Source: Triglochin maritima
Lineage: Eukaryota > Streptophyta > Magnoliopsida > Alismatales > Juncaginaceae
Direction of reading: 5' to 3'
Length of the DNA: 64,000 nt
Assembly: GCA_963682175.1 (NCBI GenBank)
Contig: OY821772.1
Location: 54,086,925 to 54,150,924 of the forward strand
The translations under genes and the position numbers were made by a program. The notes below the pieces were generated by a model that ran no database searches, was not told the origin of the DNA, and saw only the letters and a program-made list of their open reading frames with translations. How positions within the stretch are numbered: position 1 is the first letter of the stretch; each line of letters starts with the position of its first letter. Positions 33,080 to 47,392 of this stretch are shown here, one piece after another.

Positions 33080-33130
33080 TTAGGGTTTGAAGATGATCGT
33101 GGGGGAGGATCGGGGTCGGGATTAGGGTTT
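33080..33130 (-). promoter_or_regulatory. Pair of telo-box motifs in 5' leader, copy 2
   Basis: ttagggttt at 33080-33088 and 33122-33130, identical to copy 1. Both are on the leader side of the putative ATG at 33037. Confidence 0.4.
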
Positions 33131-33458
33131 GGAACCGTCGGGTGGGAGAAGGGCACAGGAAGAGGAGTGAGTGGGAGGAGGGAAGAATGGGAAGTGGAGG
33201 GAAATTTCTAGCCTTTTTATAGGGGAAATATATTTTACCGTTGGATTCGTAGATTAACACACAAGAAAAACAACCTGTAATTTGTCAATATTGATATTTT
33301 TCAGAAAAAAAAATTTATTTGAAAGAGTGGGATTATAGCCGTTGCATAACCTAACACACAATACAACTGTGTGTATTTTGTTTTAACACACTCTTTTCTC
33401 CATTGCTGTGAGGAAACTTTGGAAAAAACAATTCGAGTATACAAGTTCCAAGATCCTT

Positions 33459-33554
33459 TCGAAGCTAACCTTATTGAATTTAAATTTCATCATTTAATAA
33501 ATCACCAGAAAATAGACGGGATAATCGAAGCTAACCTTATTGAATTTAAATTTC
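33459..33554. repeat. Two 30-bp direct repeats, copy 2
   Basis: The same repeated pair as at 578-673, with no differences seen. Confidence 0.85.
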
Positions 33555-33653
33555 TCTGGAACCTTCTATTTTCATAAATAATAAATTCACACCTTTGAAG
33601 TAGCGAGAGAGGAGACATTAAAAATTACGATGTTGACGGGTTTTTTCTTACTT

Positions 33654-33897
33654 CATGGTTAATAAGGTATAATGTTTATGAATAAGATGCAATAATAAAT
33701 GGGAATCGGTCATTGCAACGGTGATTGTAATTCAATATATGATTCAAAACATCATAAGAAAATGAACTAAATAAAACAAATGATTCAAGACGACTACATA
33801 ATATAATTCAATATATGAGATCTTAAATATAAAACACACATGCCTTAAGTAACAAATTTGTGTTTTTCTTTTTCAAAATTTGATAGTAGTGTCACAA
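33654..33897 (+). repeat. Dispersed repeat, copy 2
   Basis: Equivalent of 773-1016. Together with 31084-31325 it brackets the unidentified minus-strand gene. Confidence 0.6.
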
Positions 33898-34384
33898 AAT
33901 AATGATCAAGACATCTAAGGATATTTGTAGACGTGTTAAGACTGTTAGCTTCTCGTTTCAGATAGAGCATGACTAGGAGGGCAACACCCAAAACCTAGGA
34001 CCAGAACCCATATTGGTTGACGAGAGAAGTGTACACTGAGATGGTTTGCAAAGTTGGGGATTTAACGTATACTAACCACAACACAATGGAGGGTATCAAT
34101 TAAAGGATCAAGCATACGAGTGGATCAAAGTGATACTATAAGAATTTTGCATTGGCGCTGCAATTTTCTGGTAACAAACGATTCTTCGCTCCGATTATTA
34201 TCACAAACTGAAGCCTTAACAATTGAAGCCTCACTCACACAAGCAACATACAAAACCATTAATGACAGATTTCAAAACACAAAAATAGCAAAAATATGGT
34301 ACTAGGTACATCCCAAAAATCATGAAACCGTTTTATTCCTTTCAATATCCATCCATTATTTAACATGTACTGGGAAAAAAGTCA

Positions 34385-35392
34385 TCACAAATTACAAACT
34401 AGCATTTTCTTTTTACAGTAAACACGGCGAGCACAAACGACGTGCATGCAGATTGGCAGTACATCCAGAAGATATCGTATTTTACTATTTTGTTGTTCCT
34501 GCAACAAAGACCACAACGTATTTGCAGTCATCTGAAAATTCCCAGAACAGAGCTTGTGCTCGCAATCAATCCATTATTCTCAATAGTTTGGTGAACTCAA
34601 ATGTTTATCAGCTTGTGGTTTTGTGTCAGTCTTGAGATTGCCGTAATTGCCATCCTCGGTGGCCTTTGATTCATCAGATAGTAGATACCATATTATTGAG
34701 CAAGGCTTCTGGTCTCAATATCACAATTTTTACGTGTTCAATGTACCTTTCCAGTTCTGGAAAAGGAATCTAGTAGTTTTTTTCTTTGTGATTTCAAAGT
34801 CAAAACTGGCAATGACAGATCAACATTTGACAAAACAGAGCTTGAAAAAGTCATGAAGAAATATTGACAAAGTTAGGATCAAGGCACATGCAGATTAAAA
34901 AAAGGCAAAATCACCTGCTTGTCTTCAACCACATCCATTTTGTCATTCTGGAGAAAACATTCAAATGTAAATAATCGCATGAGTGGGGTACAAGAATTTC
35001 AACATGTGGCGAGACCCCAAACAAATTCCTGCAATGAATTCCGATGGTAGCCAATAGTTGCGAGTTTGCCACGAGCATCAGTCACCTGAAGAGATTGTAA
35101 AACAGAAAATATTCATTATTGCAATTCAGCAAAACAAACCTTGAAAGAGATACACTTCAATGAATCAAGTAGCACTCGCAAACCCTGCCATATCATGATA
35201 ATTATAAAACTCCAAACCGTAGATACCAGCATATGATTGCTCTTTTCAATCCACATCCGAATACTTAGCACATTAGAAATGAAGTGTGAGTAGTCAGCAT
35301 ACCTCTTTCTTGATCGTTTTAGACATTTCTTTTTGTTTGTCAAGTTTTCCATCCAAATTTGCGATCCTCTGAGTCAAGTGGCGTTTTGTTGC
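34385..35392 (-). CDS. DUF1664-family plant protein, C-terminal exons, copy 2
   Basis: Exons 35303-35392, 35011-35085, 34915-34947 and 34385-34531 are identical to copy 1, including the unusual GC donor after VWGL and the diverged tail ending in TGA. If the gene is active, the duplication gives two indistinguishable copies; if not, both share the same lesions, which therefore predate the duplication. Confidence 0.65.
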
Positions 35393-35673
35393 CTGAACCA
35401 AAAAAGAGAAAGAAGAATGCTTGTTTGCCCTTTGAAGCGTTGCAATTAACCAAACTGAAGTTATAACCACTTGCACTTTATCTTGAAGTTATAAGTTTCT
35501 CGTGATCCTAGGCAGGATATGATTTTTTATAGTCAATGTCTTTGCCTCTTAATATAATCAAGCCAACTAGATCTATGTAGCCCAGTCGGTGGATCGTTTT
35601 CCTTGAAAAGTTTTGGCATGGGTATAACAATGAAGTAGGTAACATATTCTGAAATGTACGCCTTAAACATATC

Positions 35674-35702
35674 CTAGGCCAAGTACCCGCGCGTCACGCG
35701 GG
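35674..35702 (-). mobile_element. Candidate Helitron 3' terminus, copy 2
   Basis: Same hairpin (CCCGCG arms) and CTAG as at 2793-2821. 35703-36574 is AT-rich with nothing recognised. Confidence 0.4.
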
Positions 35703-36574
35703 CCAGTTAGAAATTTATAATAAGAGAAAATAGTGTTATTAACTATTTTGTGTTCTATAATGTATGGCTAACTAAACATGATTTAACATAAAAAAGTTGA
35801 AAACAAAGATTATAATAAGCCAATATTTTAGAATTCCAAGTCTCTTAATCTTAACAACAATTGATAGACTCCGCATTTCTATTAAAAATATACAAAAATT
35901 ACCCACAAGATAAAAATAATAAGAATTTTTGAGAGATTTTTAAAGGCAAACTCCTACGATGCAGTCACGATCATATTCTAATCCTGAAATGCAATCAAAT
36001 GTACGATTTATAAGATTGGGAGTCAACTAAACTTATGATTTCATGAATATCATCAATCTAGTGTCACTAAGCACAAAAAATAAAATTATATCATGAAATA
36101 AAAGAAAACCGTTATTGAAAATAACAATGGCATGAAAGAAGAAATGAGAATAGAACAAAACAAAACAACCATATAATGTATCACATATAACATATATAAG
36201 TAACATTTTGGTCGTATGAAATTCTTAGCTTCTTGTTCTTACCACAGGAACCTGTACGTTACTTTTAAAGATGGTCGAGCACAAACTGATACAAAATGGT
36301 AACCTTAGGTTTCTACCCATATCCACTGTACAAAGGGTAAAAAAGGGATATCGGGAAAAAAAGAATAGGGAGAACACAGTCTGAACATGTCATCCCTCCA
36401 GCAGCACCATTGCACTAACCACTAATGATTTCACTACTTGAAGGCAATAAAAACAAAACTGCAACAGAAATAATGCTCATCCTTTAGAACAAAACAAATT
36501 CATAACCACTCTTGGAGTTTTTCTTTAGAACAAAACAACTTCATAACCATTCTTCAATCTTCATTACCCATTTT

Positions 36575-36988
36575 TGTAACGTCCCGTCCCCGAGCCCGCA
36601 TCGAGCCCGAGTCTCGGTCCGTCACCCATGTGCCTACTGGCCCACAACACCCAACCCCACTTGAACACCTGACGTCCTCGTCAGGGTCAAGTCACTCAGT
36701 CACCAGGCGTTGTGGGATTCTAGAGGTGACTCCCACACTTTTAGGTGTAGCACTTAGTTCCCACAATTTCGGTTGGTTCAGACTCTGATACCATCAGTAA
36801 CGTCCCGTCCCCGAGCCCGCCTCGAGTCCGGGTCTCGGTCCGTCACCCATGTGCCCACTGGCCCACAACACCCACCTATTGCCACAAAACTTAAGTTGGT
36901 AAGTGTTATGGTAGTGGACTCATGTCATTATATCTCACCTCAACATTCTCATGTTAAGCAATGTGGGACTAAACTTGAGAGTGTTACA
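36575..36988 (-). mobile_element. TRIM-like mini LTR retroelement, copy 2
   Basis: Equivalent of 3694-4107 with the same atttt target duplications, tRNA-Met primer site and truncated 3' repeat. The truncation therefore predates the duplication. Confidence 0.8.
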
Positions 36989-37759
36989 ATTTTATTCAAC
37001 AAATTTCCACAAGTACCCAAGATTAAGAACAAAACTATTCACTCTGAAATTCAGTACTCGCAAATAAAAGTTAAAAGACTTGACTTTACAACCAGGTGTC
37101 ATCTCCAAAAACCATCCTACCGCATCCCTACTCCCACCAATCAAACGAAAATCCAAAGACAAAAGATCGTACTAACAAACACAACACAAAAAAGGGAAAA
37201 TGTACATGATACATCCTCACAACACAAAAAATGCTAACTTTAGCATATATTATATGAAGTGCTAGTTATATTGTGAAGATTACACTAATAATATGTGGAG
37301 TAAAGTAAGAATGGAACATCAATATACCTGATACTTCGTTACAACGTCAAAAACTCAAAAGAGGGCAATTATACAAAAACATCTGCCCTCTCTCTTCCCC
37401 ACAACCAAAATAGTTATTAAATTATATGAGATAGGCATAGATTTTCACAAAAAAATATTTCTGTAGCACTGCCACATACCCACATACACCATAGAATGTA
37501 GTGAATAGTGGCCATAATACCAAAGGGAATATCACATCATACAACAAGGATTCACATATAGAGCACGGGGTTAAGTGACACCCTCGGAATTTGAAATTTT
37601 GCGCAGCAAATAATGATCCTTTAGAATCCTGATTCCTTAAGATTTCGACCCGTTAGATAGTTTTTTTGTGAATATCAATACGTAGATAGGTAGATAAGAT
37701 TTTGTCCACTTGGCCTATTTAATAATTATTTACCCAAAAATTAGTATATCCATTTATAC

Positions 37760-37972
37760 CTGTCCAATCAAAATCGTAAGTAAACCTTTTTCTTTTACTT
37801 CATCGTAGTGAAGATCTTTCAATGTTCCTTCAGATTCTAACCCCAAGCCTGAATTCATTGCATTTGGTTCACGTTCATCTAAATATTTTATTTTCTTGAC
37901 ATATAAATGGTATGCTTTTTGGGTAGATAAGATAATTCTCTTTGCCTTTTTCAAGAAAGTGTTAAATTCCAT
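37760..37972 (-). CDS. Possible N-terminal exon of the DUF1664 gene, copy 2
   Basis: Same 71-codon frame and GT donor as at 4879-5091. Weak LLTILIG match only. Confidence 0.25.
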
Positions 37973-38130
37973 GCAATATGAGAATCATAAATTTTAAAAT
38001 GATCATGAAACTTGATGAGCAACAATGAAGACCAAAATATCATTAAAACTACATAATAACTGTTGTTTTCCTGCGTGTAATAATACAAATGTGAGAGATT
38101 GCACCAAAGAATACGACAAAAATCAAAAGG

Positions 38131-38524
38131 CTTGGGCACGTCTGATGTACGTCTTCTTGGTATTGGATCGGTCGAACCAGCCGTAGCATGGTTTACATTC
38201 TTAAGGTGGAAAGACCTTTTAGGACCGACTACAACATGACAAAAATCAAAGGTAGTACGCTCTCTCTGCTCGCGACTAGAATATAAGATCCACTAACGGT
38301 AAGCTCTCCATCCGCAATGCCTATAAATAAGATAAGCTATCAATCAGTAGGCTTTAAAGTGCATTTGTTCGCTCCTCCCCTTCCGTTATCTTCCCTCCCA
38401 TTCGGGATATTCTGAACTCCATGGCACTTTTAGCTCATCAATTCTGCCCGTCCAGACGCTAGGCGCCCTTATCATTATCATCTACCGCCCTTTTTTTCCT
38501 CCCGTCCCTTTTACGCATTGTATG
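38131..38524. other. Unassigned GC-richer segment, copy 2
   Basis: Equivalent of 5250-5643. No recognised gene. Confidence 0.25.
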
Positions 38525-40121
38525 TATGCTCGACTCAACCTTCCAAAGAAAAAAAAACGGTGAACAAACAAAAAAGAGGCCCGTCTCAGCAGAAGGAGCA
38601 GGACCTGCTACGGCAAGGCTAACAGAAGTTCCAAGACAACCACAATATCGGGTCGTCCCCTTACTAAAAAAAAGAAAGCGAATACTCAGGCACAGGATGA
38701 TTCCGCAGGTAGTCTGCTATTGCTTGCCCTTGCCTTACTCATTTAGGCTTCTGGGTGATGTACACAATATCGAAGTATTCGAGTAACTTCTACTACCTTG
38801 ATGGTGGACTTTGATGTGATACTCGGGATGGACTGGTTGTTCCGTTATGACGTGCAAGTTCATTGCCGAGAGCGGGAGATTTTGATTCCAAGGATAGTGG
38901 GTTAGTGCCTGGTGGTCTGTGGCGTGTGAGACAGAGAGGGTCATATCATCATTTCTGCACTGAAGGCGCAGAAGCATTTGAGTCAGGGGTGTGCCTCAAC
39001 ATTTCTGGTGAGCACAGTGTTGACCGAGAGTCACCAATGTGTTTCTAGAGGACCTGGCAGGATTGCCTCTGCATCGAGAGATTAAGTTTCTAGGGGACCT
39101 CATAGATCACCAGAGTTTGAAATATTTATTCTCGCAGAAGGAACTGAACATGAGGCAACGATGCTGGTTAGAGTTCGTAAAGGATTATGACCTCACGATC
39201 GTCTACCACCCAGGGAAGTTGAACACAATAGCCGACGCTCTAAATCAGAAGTGGCAGAGTTTTATGGCTAGTCTGCGGGTCTGTGATCGGAGATTGTTGG
39301 AGGACCTAGTTCAGTGGAGGTTGTTTGCAGCAGCACACAACGGAGCTATGCTTGCCATTGTGTGGGTTGAGCCGAACATAGTGGAGCGCATTGTCCACAC
39401 ACAAGCAGAGGATCCAGAAAGGGCCGCCCCGATGCTGTCAGTAGAGACTGAGGGATTAGATTTCAGTATAGCTCCAGATGGAGGCCTTAGGTTCCGGAGT
39501 AAATTGTGGGTGTCAGTGACAGCTGACTTGCAGAGAGAGGTCACGGAGGAGGCTCATCGTACGATATAAAGATCCATCCTCGGAGCACGAAGATGTAAAG
39601 AGATCTTCAGAGACATTACTAGTGGTAGGGCATGAAGAAGGATATCGCGGAGTTCGGGTACCGGTGTTTGGTCTGTCAGCGGTTGAGGATCGAGCACTAG
39701 AGGTCTGCCGGCATGTTGCAGAGGATTGAGCTTCAAGAGAGGAAGTGGGACCACATGTTCTTGGAGATCTCTCTCGCTAAGGGAATTATGAGGTTTGGAC
39801 ACAAAGAGAAGTTGAGTCCGAGATACATAGGGTCGTTTGAGATTCTAGACCGAGTTGGTATCGTTACCTATCGGATTGCACAATGTCTCCATGTTTCGAT
39901 ACTGAGGACATACGTTGTAGACCCTTCACCCATGTTGGAGGCGGATATGTCTGGCGTGCAGCTTGATGTGTCGTTGGAAGAGCGACCAGTGGAGATAGTC
40001 GATCGGATGGAGCAAAATTGCGTAAGAGGGTCATTCCGATGGTTAAGGTTTGGTGACAGTACCACACCATGAGAAGCTATGTGGGAGATCGAGGTGACTG
40101 TGCGGGAGGAGTTGATGTCGC
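38525..40121 (+). pseudogene. Ty3/Gypsy pol relic, copy 2
   Basis: Same protease tail (38807-38905), RT-less RNase H frame (39039-39569) and integrase C-terminus (39713-40121) as in copy 1, with silent-looking changes near 39333 and 39813. All deletions and frameshifts are shared with copy 1. Confidence 0.85.
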
Positions 40122-43100
40122 ACCTCCACAAGTCGGGAGATGTATGACATGAGATTTGTAGTCAAACGGGCGAGAATTACGCTAGCCACAATGTTGTCGA
40201 ATTTGGAGAACGACATGAAAAGAAGACAAAACCTTGAGATAAAAATTGGAGGACTTGATGCTCATAGCCCTATAGGTCGAGAGATATGACAAATAAAAAA
40301 TTTGATTCGCGAACAAATCCTTGAAATAAAAATTGGACTTGATGTCACACTTCGATAGGTCGGGAGAGGTATAACATGAGATTTGCAGTCTAACGTGAAA
40401 GAATTAGGCTGACAACAATGTAGTCGAAGTTGGAAACTGACGGAAAGGAAGATAAGTCATTGACATAAAAATTGGAGGACTTCATGTCATAACTCTATAT
40501 GTCGAGAGATATGACATAAAGAAAAATCGATTCGTAAACAAGTTCTTGAGATAAAATTGAAGGACTTGATGTCACACTTCCATAGGTCGGGAGAGGTATG
40601 ACATGGGATTTGTAGTCTAACGCATAAGAATTACGTTGACCACAATGTAGTCGAATTTGAAGAACGACGGGAAAGGAAGACAAGTCATTTGCATAAAAAT
40701 TGGAGGACTTGATGTCATAGCTCTATAGGTCGAGAGATATGACAACGTGAAATTGATTCGTAAATAAGTCCTTAAGATAAAAATTAGACAACATGATGTC
40801 ACATTTCCATAGGCCGGGAGAGGTATAACATGAGATTTGTAGTCTAACGCGTAAGAATTATGATGACCACAATATAGTCGAATTTGGAGACTGACAAGAA
40901 TGAAAGATAAGTCCTTGAGATAAAATTAGAGAACATAATCACATCTCGTTAGGTCGAGAGATGTGACATATATAGAAATTGATTCGTAAAAAAGTCATTG
41001 AGATAAAAATTGCAGGACTTCATGTCATACATCCATAAATCCGGAGAGGTATGACATGGGATTTGTAGTTTGACGCGTAAGATTTACGATGAACATGTTG
41101 TTCTCTCTGTCATATCTCTCTTTAGATCGAGAGATATGATAGAGAGAAATTGATTCCTAAACAAGTCATTGATATAAAAATTGGACGACTTAGTGTCACA
41201 CTTTCAAAGGTCGGGAGAGGTATGACATGAAATTTGTAGTCTAACGCGTATGAACTACACTGACCACGATGTAGTTGAATTTGAAGAACGACAAGAAAGG
41301 AAGACAGGTCCTTTAGATAAAATTGGAGGACACGATGAAATAGCTCTATAGGTAGAGAGATACGACATAGAGTGAAATTGATTCGTAAATATGTTCTTGA
41401 GATAAAAATTGGAGGACTTCAAGACACACTTCCATAGGACAAAAGAGGTATGACATGAGATTTGTAGTCTAACGTGTAAGAATTATGCTGACCATAACGT
41501 TGTTGAATTTGGAGAACGACAGGAACGGAAGACGTGTTTGGGATAAAAATTAGAGGACTTGATGATATATCTTTATAGGTCGAGAGATATGACATAGGGA
41601 GAAATTGATTCGTAAACAAGTCCTTGAGATAATAATTGTAGGACTTGAAGTCACACTTACATAGGTCCGGAGAGGAATGAGATGGGATTTGTAGTCTAAC
41701 GAGTAAGAATTACACTGACCACAATATGGTCGAATTTGGAGAGCGACAGGAAAAGAAGACAAGTCCTTTGGATAAAAATTGGAGGACTTGATAAAATATT
41801 TCTATAGGTCGAGAGATAGGATGCATCGAGAAATTGATTCGTAAACAAGTCCTTGAGATAAAAATTAGAGGACTTGATGTCATAGCTCATAGGTCGAGAG
41901 ATATGAGATAGAGATAAATGGATTCGTAAACAAGTCCTTGAAATAAAAAATGGAGGACTTAATGTCACACTTTCATAGGTCGGGAGAGGTATGACATGTG
42001 ATTTGTTGTCTAACGCGTAAGAATTATGCTGACCACAATGTAATCGAATTTAAAAAATGACAGAAAAAAGACAAGTCCTCTGGATAAAAATTAGACTTGA
42101 TGACATATCTCTATAGGTCGAGAGATATGACATAGTGATATTGATTCGTAAACAAGTCCTTCAGATAAAAATTGAAGGACTTGATGTCACACTTTCATAG
42201 GATGGGAGAGCTACGACATGAGATGCCTAATCTAACGCGTAAGAATTACACTGACAACATTGTAGTCGATGTTGGAGACCTACAAGAAAGAAAGACAAGT
42301 CGTTGGAATAAAAGTTGTAGGACATGATGTCATATCTCTATAGGTCGAGAGATATGACGTAGGGAGAAATTGATTCGTAAATAAGTCCTTTAGATAAAAA
42401 TTGGAGGACTTGATGTCACACTTCCATAGGTCGGGAGAGGTATGACATGAGATTCGTAGTCTAACGCGTAAGAATTACGTTGACACCAATGTAGTCGAAG
42501 CTGGAGACCGAAACGAAAGGAAGACAAGTCATTGGGCTAAAAATTGGAGGACTTGATGACATCTCCATAGGTCGAGAGATATGACATAGGGAGAAATTGA
42601 TTCGTAAACGAGTCCTTGAGATAAGAATTGTAGGACTTGATGTCACACTTCCATAGGTCTGGAGAGGTATGACATGGGATTTTTAGTTTAACGCGTAAGA
42701 GTTATGCTAATGACAATTTAGTCGAACGTGGAGACTGACAAGAAAGGAAGACAAGTCATTGGGATAAAAATTAAAGGACTTGATGACATATCGCTATAGG
42801 TCGAGAAATATGACATAGAGAGAAATTGATTCGTAAACAAGTCCTTGAGATAAAAATTAGAGGACTTGATGTTACACTTCCATAAGACGGGAGAGGTATG
42901 ATATTAGATTTATAGTCTAACACGTAAGAATTACGTTGACCACAATGTAGTTGAATTTGGGGAACGACGGGAAAGGGAGACAAATTCTTTGGTTAAAAGT
43001 TGAAGAACTTGATGAAATATCTCTATAGGATGAGAGATATGTCAAATCGAGAAATTGAGCCGTAAAAAGTCCTTTAGATAAAAATTGCAGGACTTCATGT

Positions 43101-44751
43101 CACACATCCAAAGGTCGGGAGAGGTATGGCATGTGATTTGTAGCCCAACGCATAAAAATTACGCTGACCACGTTGTCGTCGAATTTGGAGACCGACTGCA
43201 ATGGAAGACAAGTCCTTGAGATAAAAATTAAAGGACTTGATTCCATATCTGTATAGGTCGAGAGATATGACATTGAGAGAAATTCATTCGTAATCACGTC
43301 GTTGAGATAAAAATTGGAGGACTTGATGTCACACATCCATAGGACGGGAGAGGTATGACATGGGATTTGTAGTCTAACGTGTAATAATTACTCTAACCAC
43401 AATGTCGTCAGATTTGGAGAACGACAGGAAAGAAAGACAAGTCATTTGGATAAAAATTGGAGGACTTGATGTCATATCTCTTTTGGAAGAGAGATATGAC
43501 ATATAGAGAATTTGATTCGTAAAAAAGTCTTTTAGATAAAAATTACAGGACTTCATGTCACACATCCATAGGTCGGGAGAGGTATGTCATTGGATTTTTA
43601 GTCTAACACGTAAAAATTGTGCTGACCACGTTGTCGTCAAATATGAAGACGGACTGGACATGAAGACAATTCTGGAGATAATAATTGGAGGACTTATCGA
43701 CATATCTCTATAGGTCGAGAGATATGACATAGATAGAAATTCGTAAACAAGTCCTCGAGATAAAAATTGGAGGACTTAATGTCACACATCCATAGGTCGG
43801 GAGAGGTATGACATGAGATTTGTAGTCTAACGCGTAACGATTACGCTGACCACAATGTCGTCGAATTTGGAGACCGATGGGAAAAGGAAGACACGTCCGT
43901 GAGATAAAAATTGGAGCATTTGATGTCATAGCTCTATAGGTTGAGACATGATATAAAGAGAAATTTATTCGTAAACAAGTCCTTGACATAAAAATTGGAG
44001 GACTTGATGTTACGCTTCCATAGGTCGGGGGAGGTAATACATGCGATTTGTTGTTTACCCGTAAGTATTATGATGACAAAAATGTAGTCGAATTTAAAGA
44101 ACAACGGGAAAAGAAGACAAGTCCTTTCGTTAAAAATTGAAGGACTTAATGACATACCTCTATAAGTCGAGAGATATGACATAGAGTGATATTGATTCGT
44201 AACCAAGTCATTGATATAAGATTTGGAGGACTTCATCTTACACTTCCATAGGACGGGAGAGCTATGACATGACGTAAGAATTAAGCTGAAGCTGGAGAGA
44301 CAGTAAAGGAAGACAAGTGATTGGTATAAAAATTGGCAAACTTGATCTATGATATATCTCTATAGGTTGAGAGATATGACATGGAGAGAAATTGATTCGT
44401 AATCAAGTCCTTGAAATAAAAATTTAGGACTTGATGTCAAACATCCATAGTTCGGGACATGTGTGACATTAGATTTGTAATTTAACATGTAAGAATTATG
44501 TTGACGACAATATTGTCGAATTTGGAAAACGTACAGGAAAAGAAGACAGGTCATTGACCTAAAAATTGGAGGACTTGATGACATATCTCTTGAGGTCAAG
44601 AGATATGACATAGGAAGAAATTGATTCGTAAGCATGTCCTTGAGATAAGAATTGTAGGACTTTGTGTCACACTTCCATAGGTCCGGAGAGGTATGACATG
44701 GGATTTTTAGTTTAATGCGTAAGAATTATGCTGACAACAACGTAGTCGAAG
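40122..44751. repeat. Satellite array, diverged left block, copy 2
   Basis: Equivalent of 7241-11870, with only isolated substitutions (for example near 41308, 42260 and 43168). Confidence 0.95.
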
Positions 44752-45163
44752 CAGCAACATTCATTCAAAAGAAATGTTTAGCTGGCATCATAGGGAAGCA
44801 CCGATGGACCGAGGGATGGGTCGACCGTCGCTTGCATCAAGGCGATTCAATCAACGAAGAAGGGACCATCTGCTTACGGAAGTCGTGGGTGGGCTTCGTC
44901 CGTCCTCAAATCAATTGTTCATCAAGTCTTCCGCAGTAAAATAGGCTTTTCCACACAAAAAGAAGAAGAAAAAGATTCGGTCGGGTGATGACTAATAGCG
45001 CGCCCAACAAGCAACTCCATAGCGCGCTAGCGCGACGTTGCTGGCCGGCCCTGGCCTTCGTGACCTACACTTTGACCGTCACCGTAGCTCGTTCTTCGGC
45101 GCTGCATTATCTTCCTACCGATATCATACTATACTATATTATGACCTGAGGGTGACTGAACTT
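44752..45163. other. 412-bp foreign insert in satellite, copy 2
   Basis: Same insert as 11871-12282, differing by one base at its right border. Confidence 0.45.
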
Positions 45164-46811
45164 GACTGGCGAAAAGGAAGACAAGTCCTTGACATAAAAA
45201 TTGATGGACTTGATGTCTTAGCTCAATTGGTCGAGAAATATGACAGAGAGAAATTAATTAGTAAAAAAAGCCTTTTGGATAAAAATTGCAGGACTTCATG
45301 TCACACAACCATAGGTCGGGAGATGTATGACATGAGATTTATAGTCTAACGTGTAAGAATTCCACTAGCAACATTGTAGTCGAAGTTGGAGTCTGACAAG
45401 AAAGGAAGATGTGTCCTTGAAATAAAAATTGGAAGACTTGATGACATATCTCTATAGGTCGAGAGATATGACATAAGGAGAAATTGATTCGTAAACAAGT
45501 CGTTCAGATATAAAAATTTGATGACTTGTTGTCACACATCCATAAGTCGGGAGAGGTATGACATGCAATTTGAAGTGTAACATGTAAGAATTACACTGAC
45601 AACATTGTTGTCGAAATTGGAGACTAACGGGAAAGGAGGACAAGTCATTAACATAAAATTTGGAGACTTGATGTTGTAGTTCTATGGTCGAGAGATATGT
45701 CGTAGAGATAAATTGATTCGTAAACAAGTCCTTCAGATAAAAAATGGAGGACTTGCTGTCACACTTCCATAAGTCGAGAAAGGTATGACATGAAATTTGT
45801 AGTCTAACGCGTGATAATTACGCTAACAACTTTGTAGTCGAAGATGGAGACTGAGAGGTAAGGAAGACAAGTCCCTTACAGAACAATTGGAGGACTTGAT
45901 GTCAAAGTTCTATGGTCGAGAGATATGGCATACAGAGACTTGAAATTGATTTGTAAACAAGTACTTCAGATAAAAAAACATAGGACTTGATGTTACACTT
46001 CCATTGGTCGGGAGAGGTATGACATGCGATTTGTAGTCAAAGACATAAGTATTACGCAGATATGTAGTTGAAGTTCGAGAGCGACAGGAAAGGAACACAA
46101 GTCGTTGGGATAAAAATTGGAGGATTTGATGACATATCTCTATAGGTCGAGAGATATGACATAGAGAGAAATTGTTTCGTAATCACGTTCTTGAGATAAA
46201 AATTGGGGGAGTTGATGTCACACATCCGTAGGTCGGGAGAGGTATGACATTAGATTTGTAATATAACACGTAAGAATTACAGTTACCACAATGTTGTCGA
46301 ATTTGGAAAACGTACAAGAAAGGAAGACAAGTCGTTTATATAAAAATTGGAGGACTGCATATCATATCTCTATAGGTCGAGAGATATGTTATTGAGAGAA
46401 ATTGATTCGTAATCATGTTCTTGAGATAAAATATGGAGGACTTGATATCACACATCCATAGGTCGGGAGAGGTATGACATTAGATTTGTAATCTAACGCA
46501 TAAAAATTACGCTCCAAAATGTTGTCGAATTTAGAAAACAACAGGAACGGAAGACAAGTCTTTTGGATAAAAATTGGAGGACTTGATATTATTCATTTAT
46601 AGGTCGAGAGATCGATATGACAGAGAGAAATTAATTCGTGAACAAGTTCTTGAGATAAAAATTGGAGAACTTGATGTCTCACATCAATAGGTCGGGAGAG
46701 GTATGCCATTAGATTTGTAATTTAACACGTAAGAATTACGCTAACCACAACGTTGTCGAGTTTGGAGACTGACTGGAAAAGAAGACAAGTCCATGACATA
46801 AAAATTAGAAG
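45164..46811. repeat. Satellite array between the insert and the LTR element, copy 2
   Basis: Equivalent of 12283-13930. Confidence 0.95.
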
Positions 46812-47392
46812 TGTAACACCCCAAAACAGCGGAAAGTTTAAAACTTTAAACGGATAAAGAATTAACACAGGGGTCGTCACCAAACCACGAGTACATATAT
46901 ATATAATAAGGTAAACTGTACAATACAAGTCAAGGATGATTACAACCCAACACAAAAGATAACTCATGTACAAGGGAAAATCATCCACCTCGAAGATCAA
47001 AAGAGACAGGACCTGGTCTGGGTGCTCCTGTCCGTAGTCACCACCTACTAATGACGCGTACGACCTGACATAAAACATGAATATGCCTGAGTTTCCCGTG
47101 GGAAACCCCGTATGCGAAACCCCTAAAATATGAACATAATATGCGTAATGAAACATGAAATGAAATGCAGTAAAACATAACAATCTCCCGTGCACACCAG
47201 GCACTGCCGGAACACATCGGCCTCGGGTCTCAAGGGTCCTCACACCCCAACCCCTCAATCACACGTGCACACAAGGCACCCGCTCCTCAGAGCCACAACA
47301 ACCACGTGCACACACGGCACCCGCTCCTCAGAGCCACAACAACAACGTGCACACACGGCACCCGCTCCTCAGAGCCACAACAACAACGTGCA

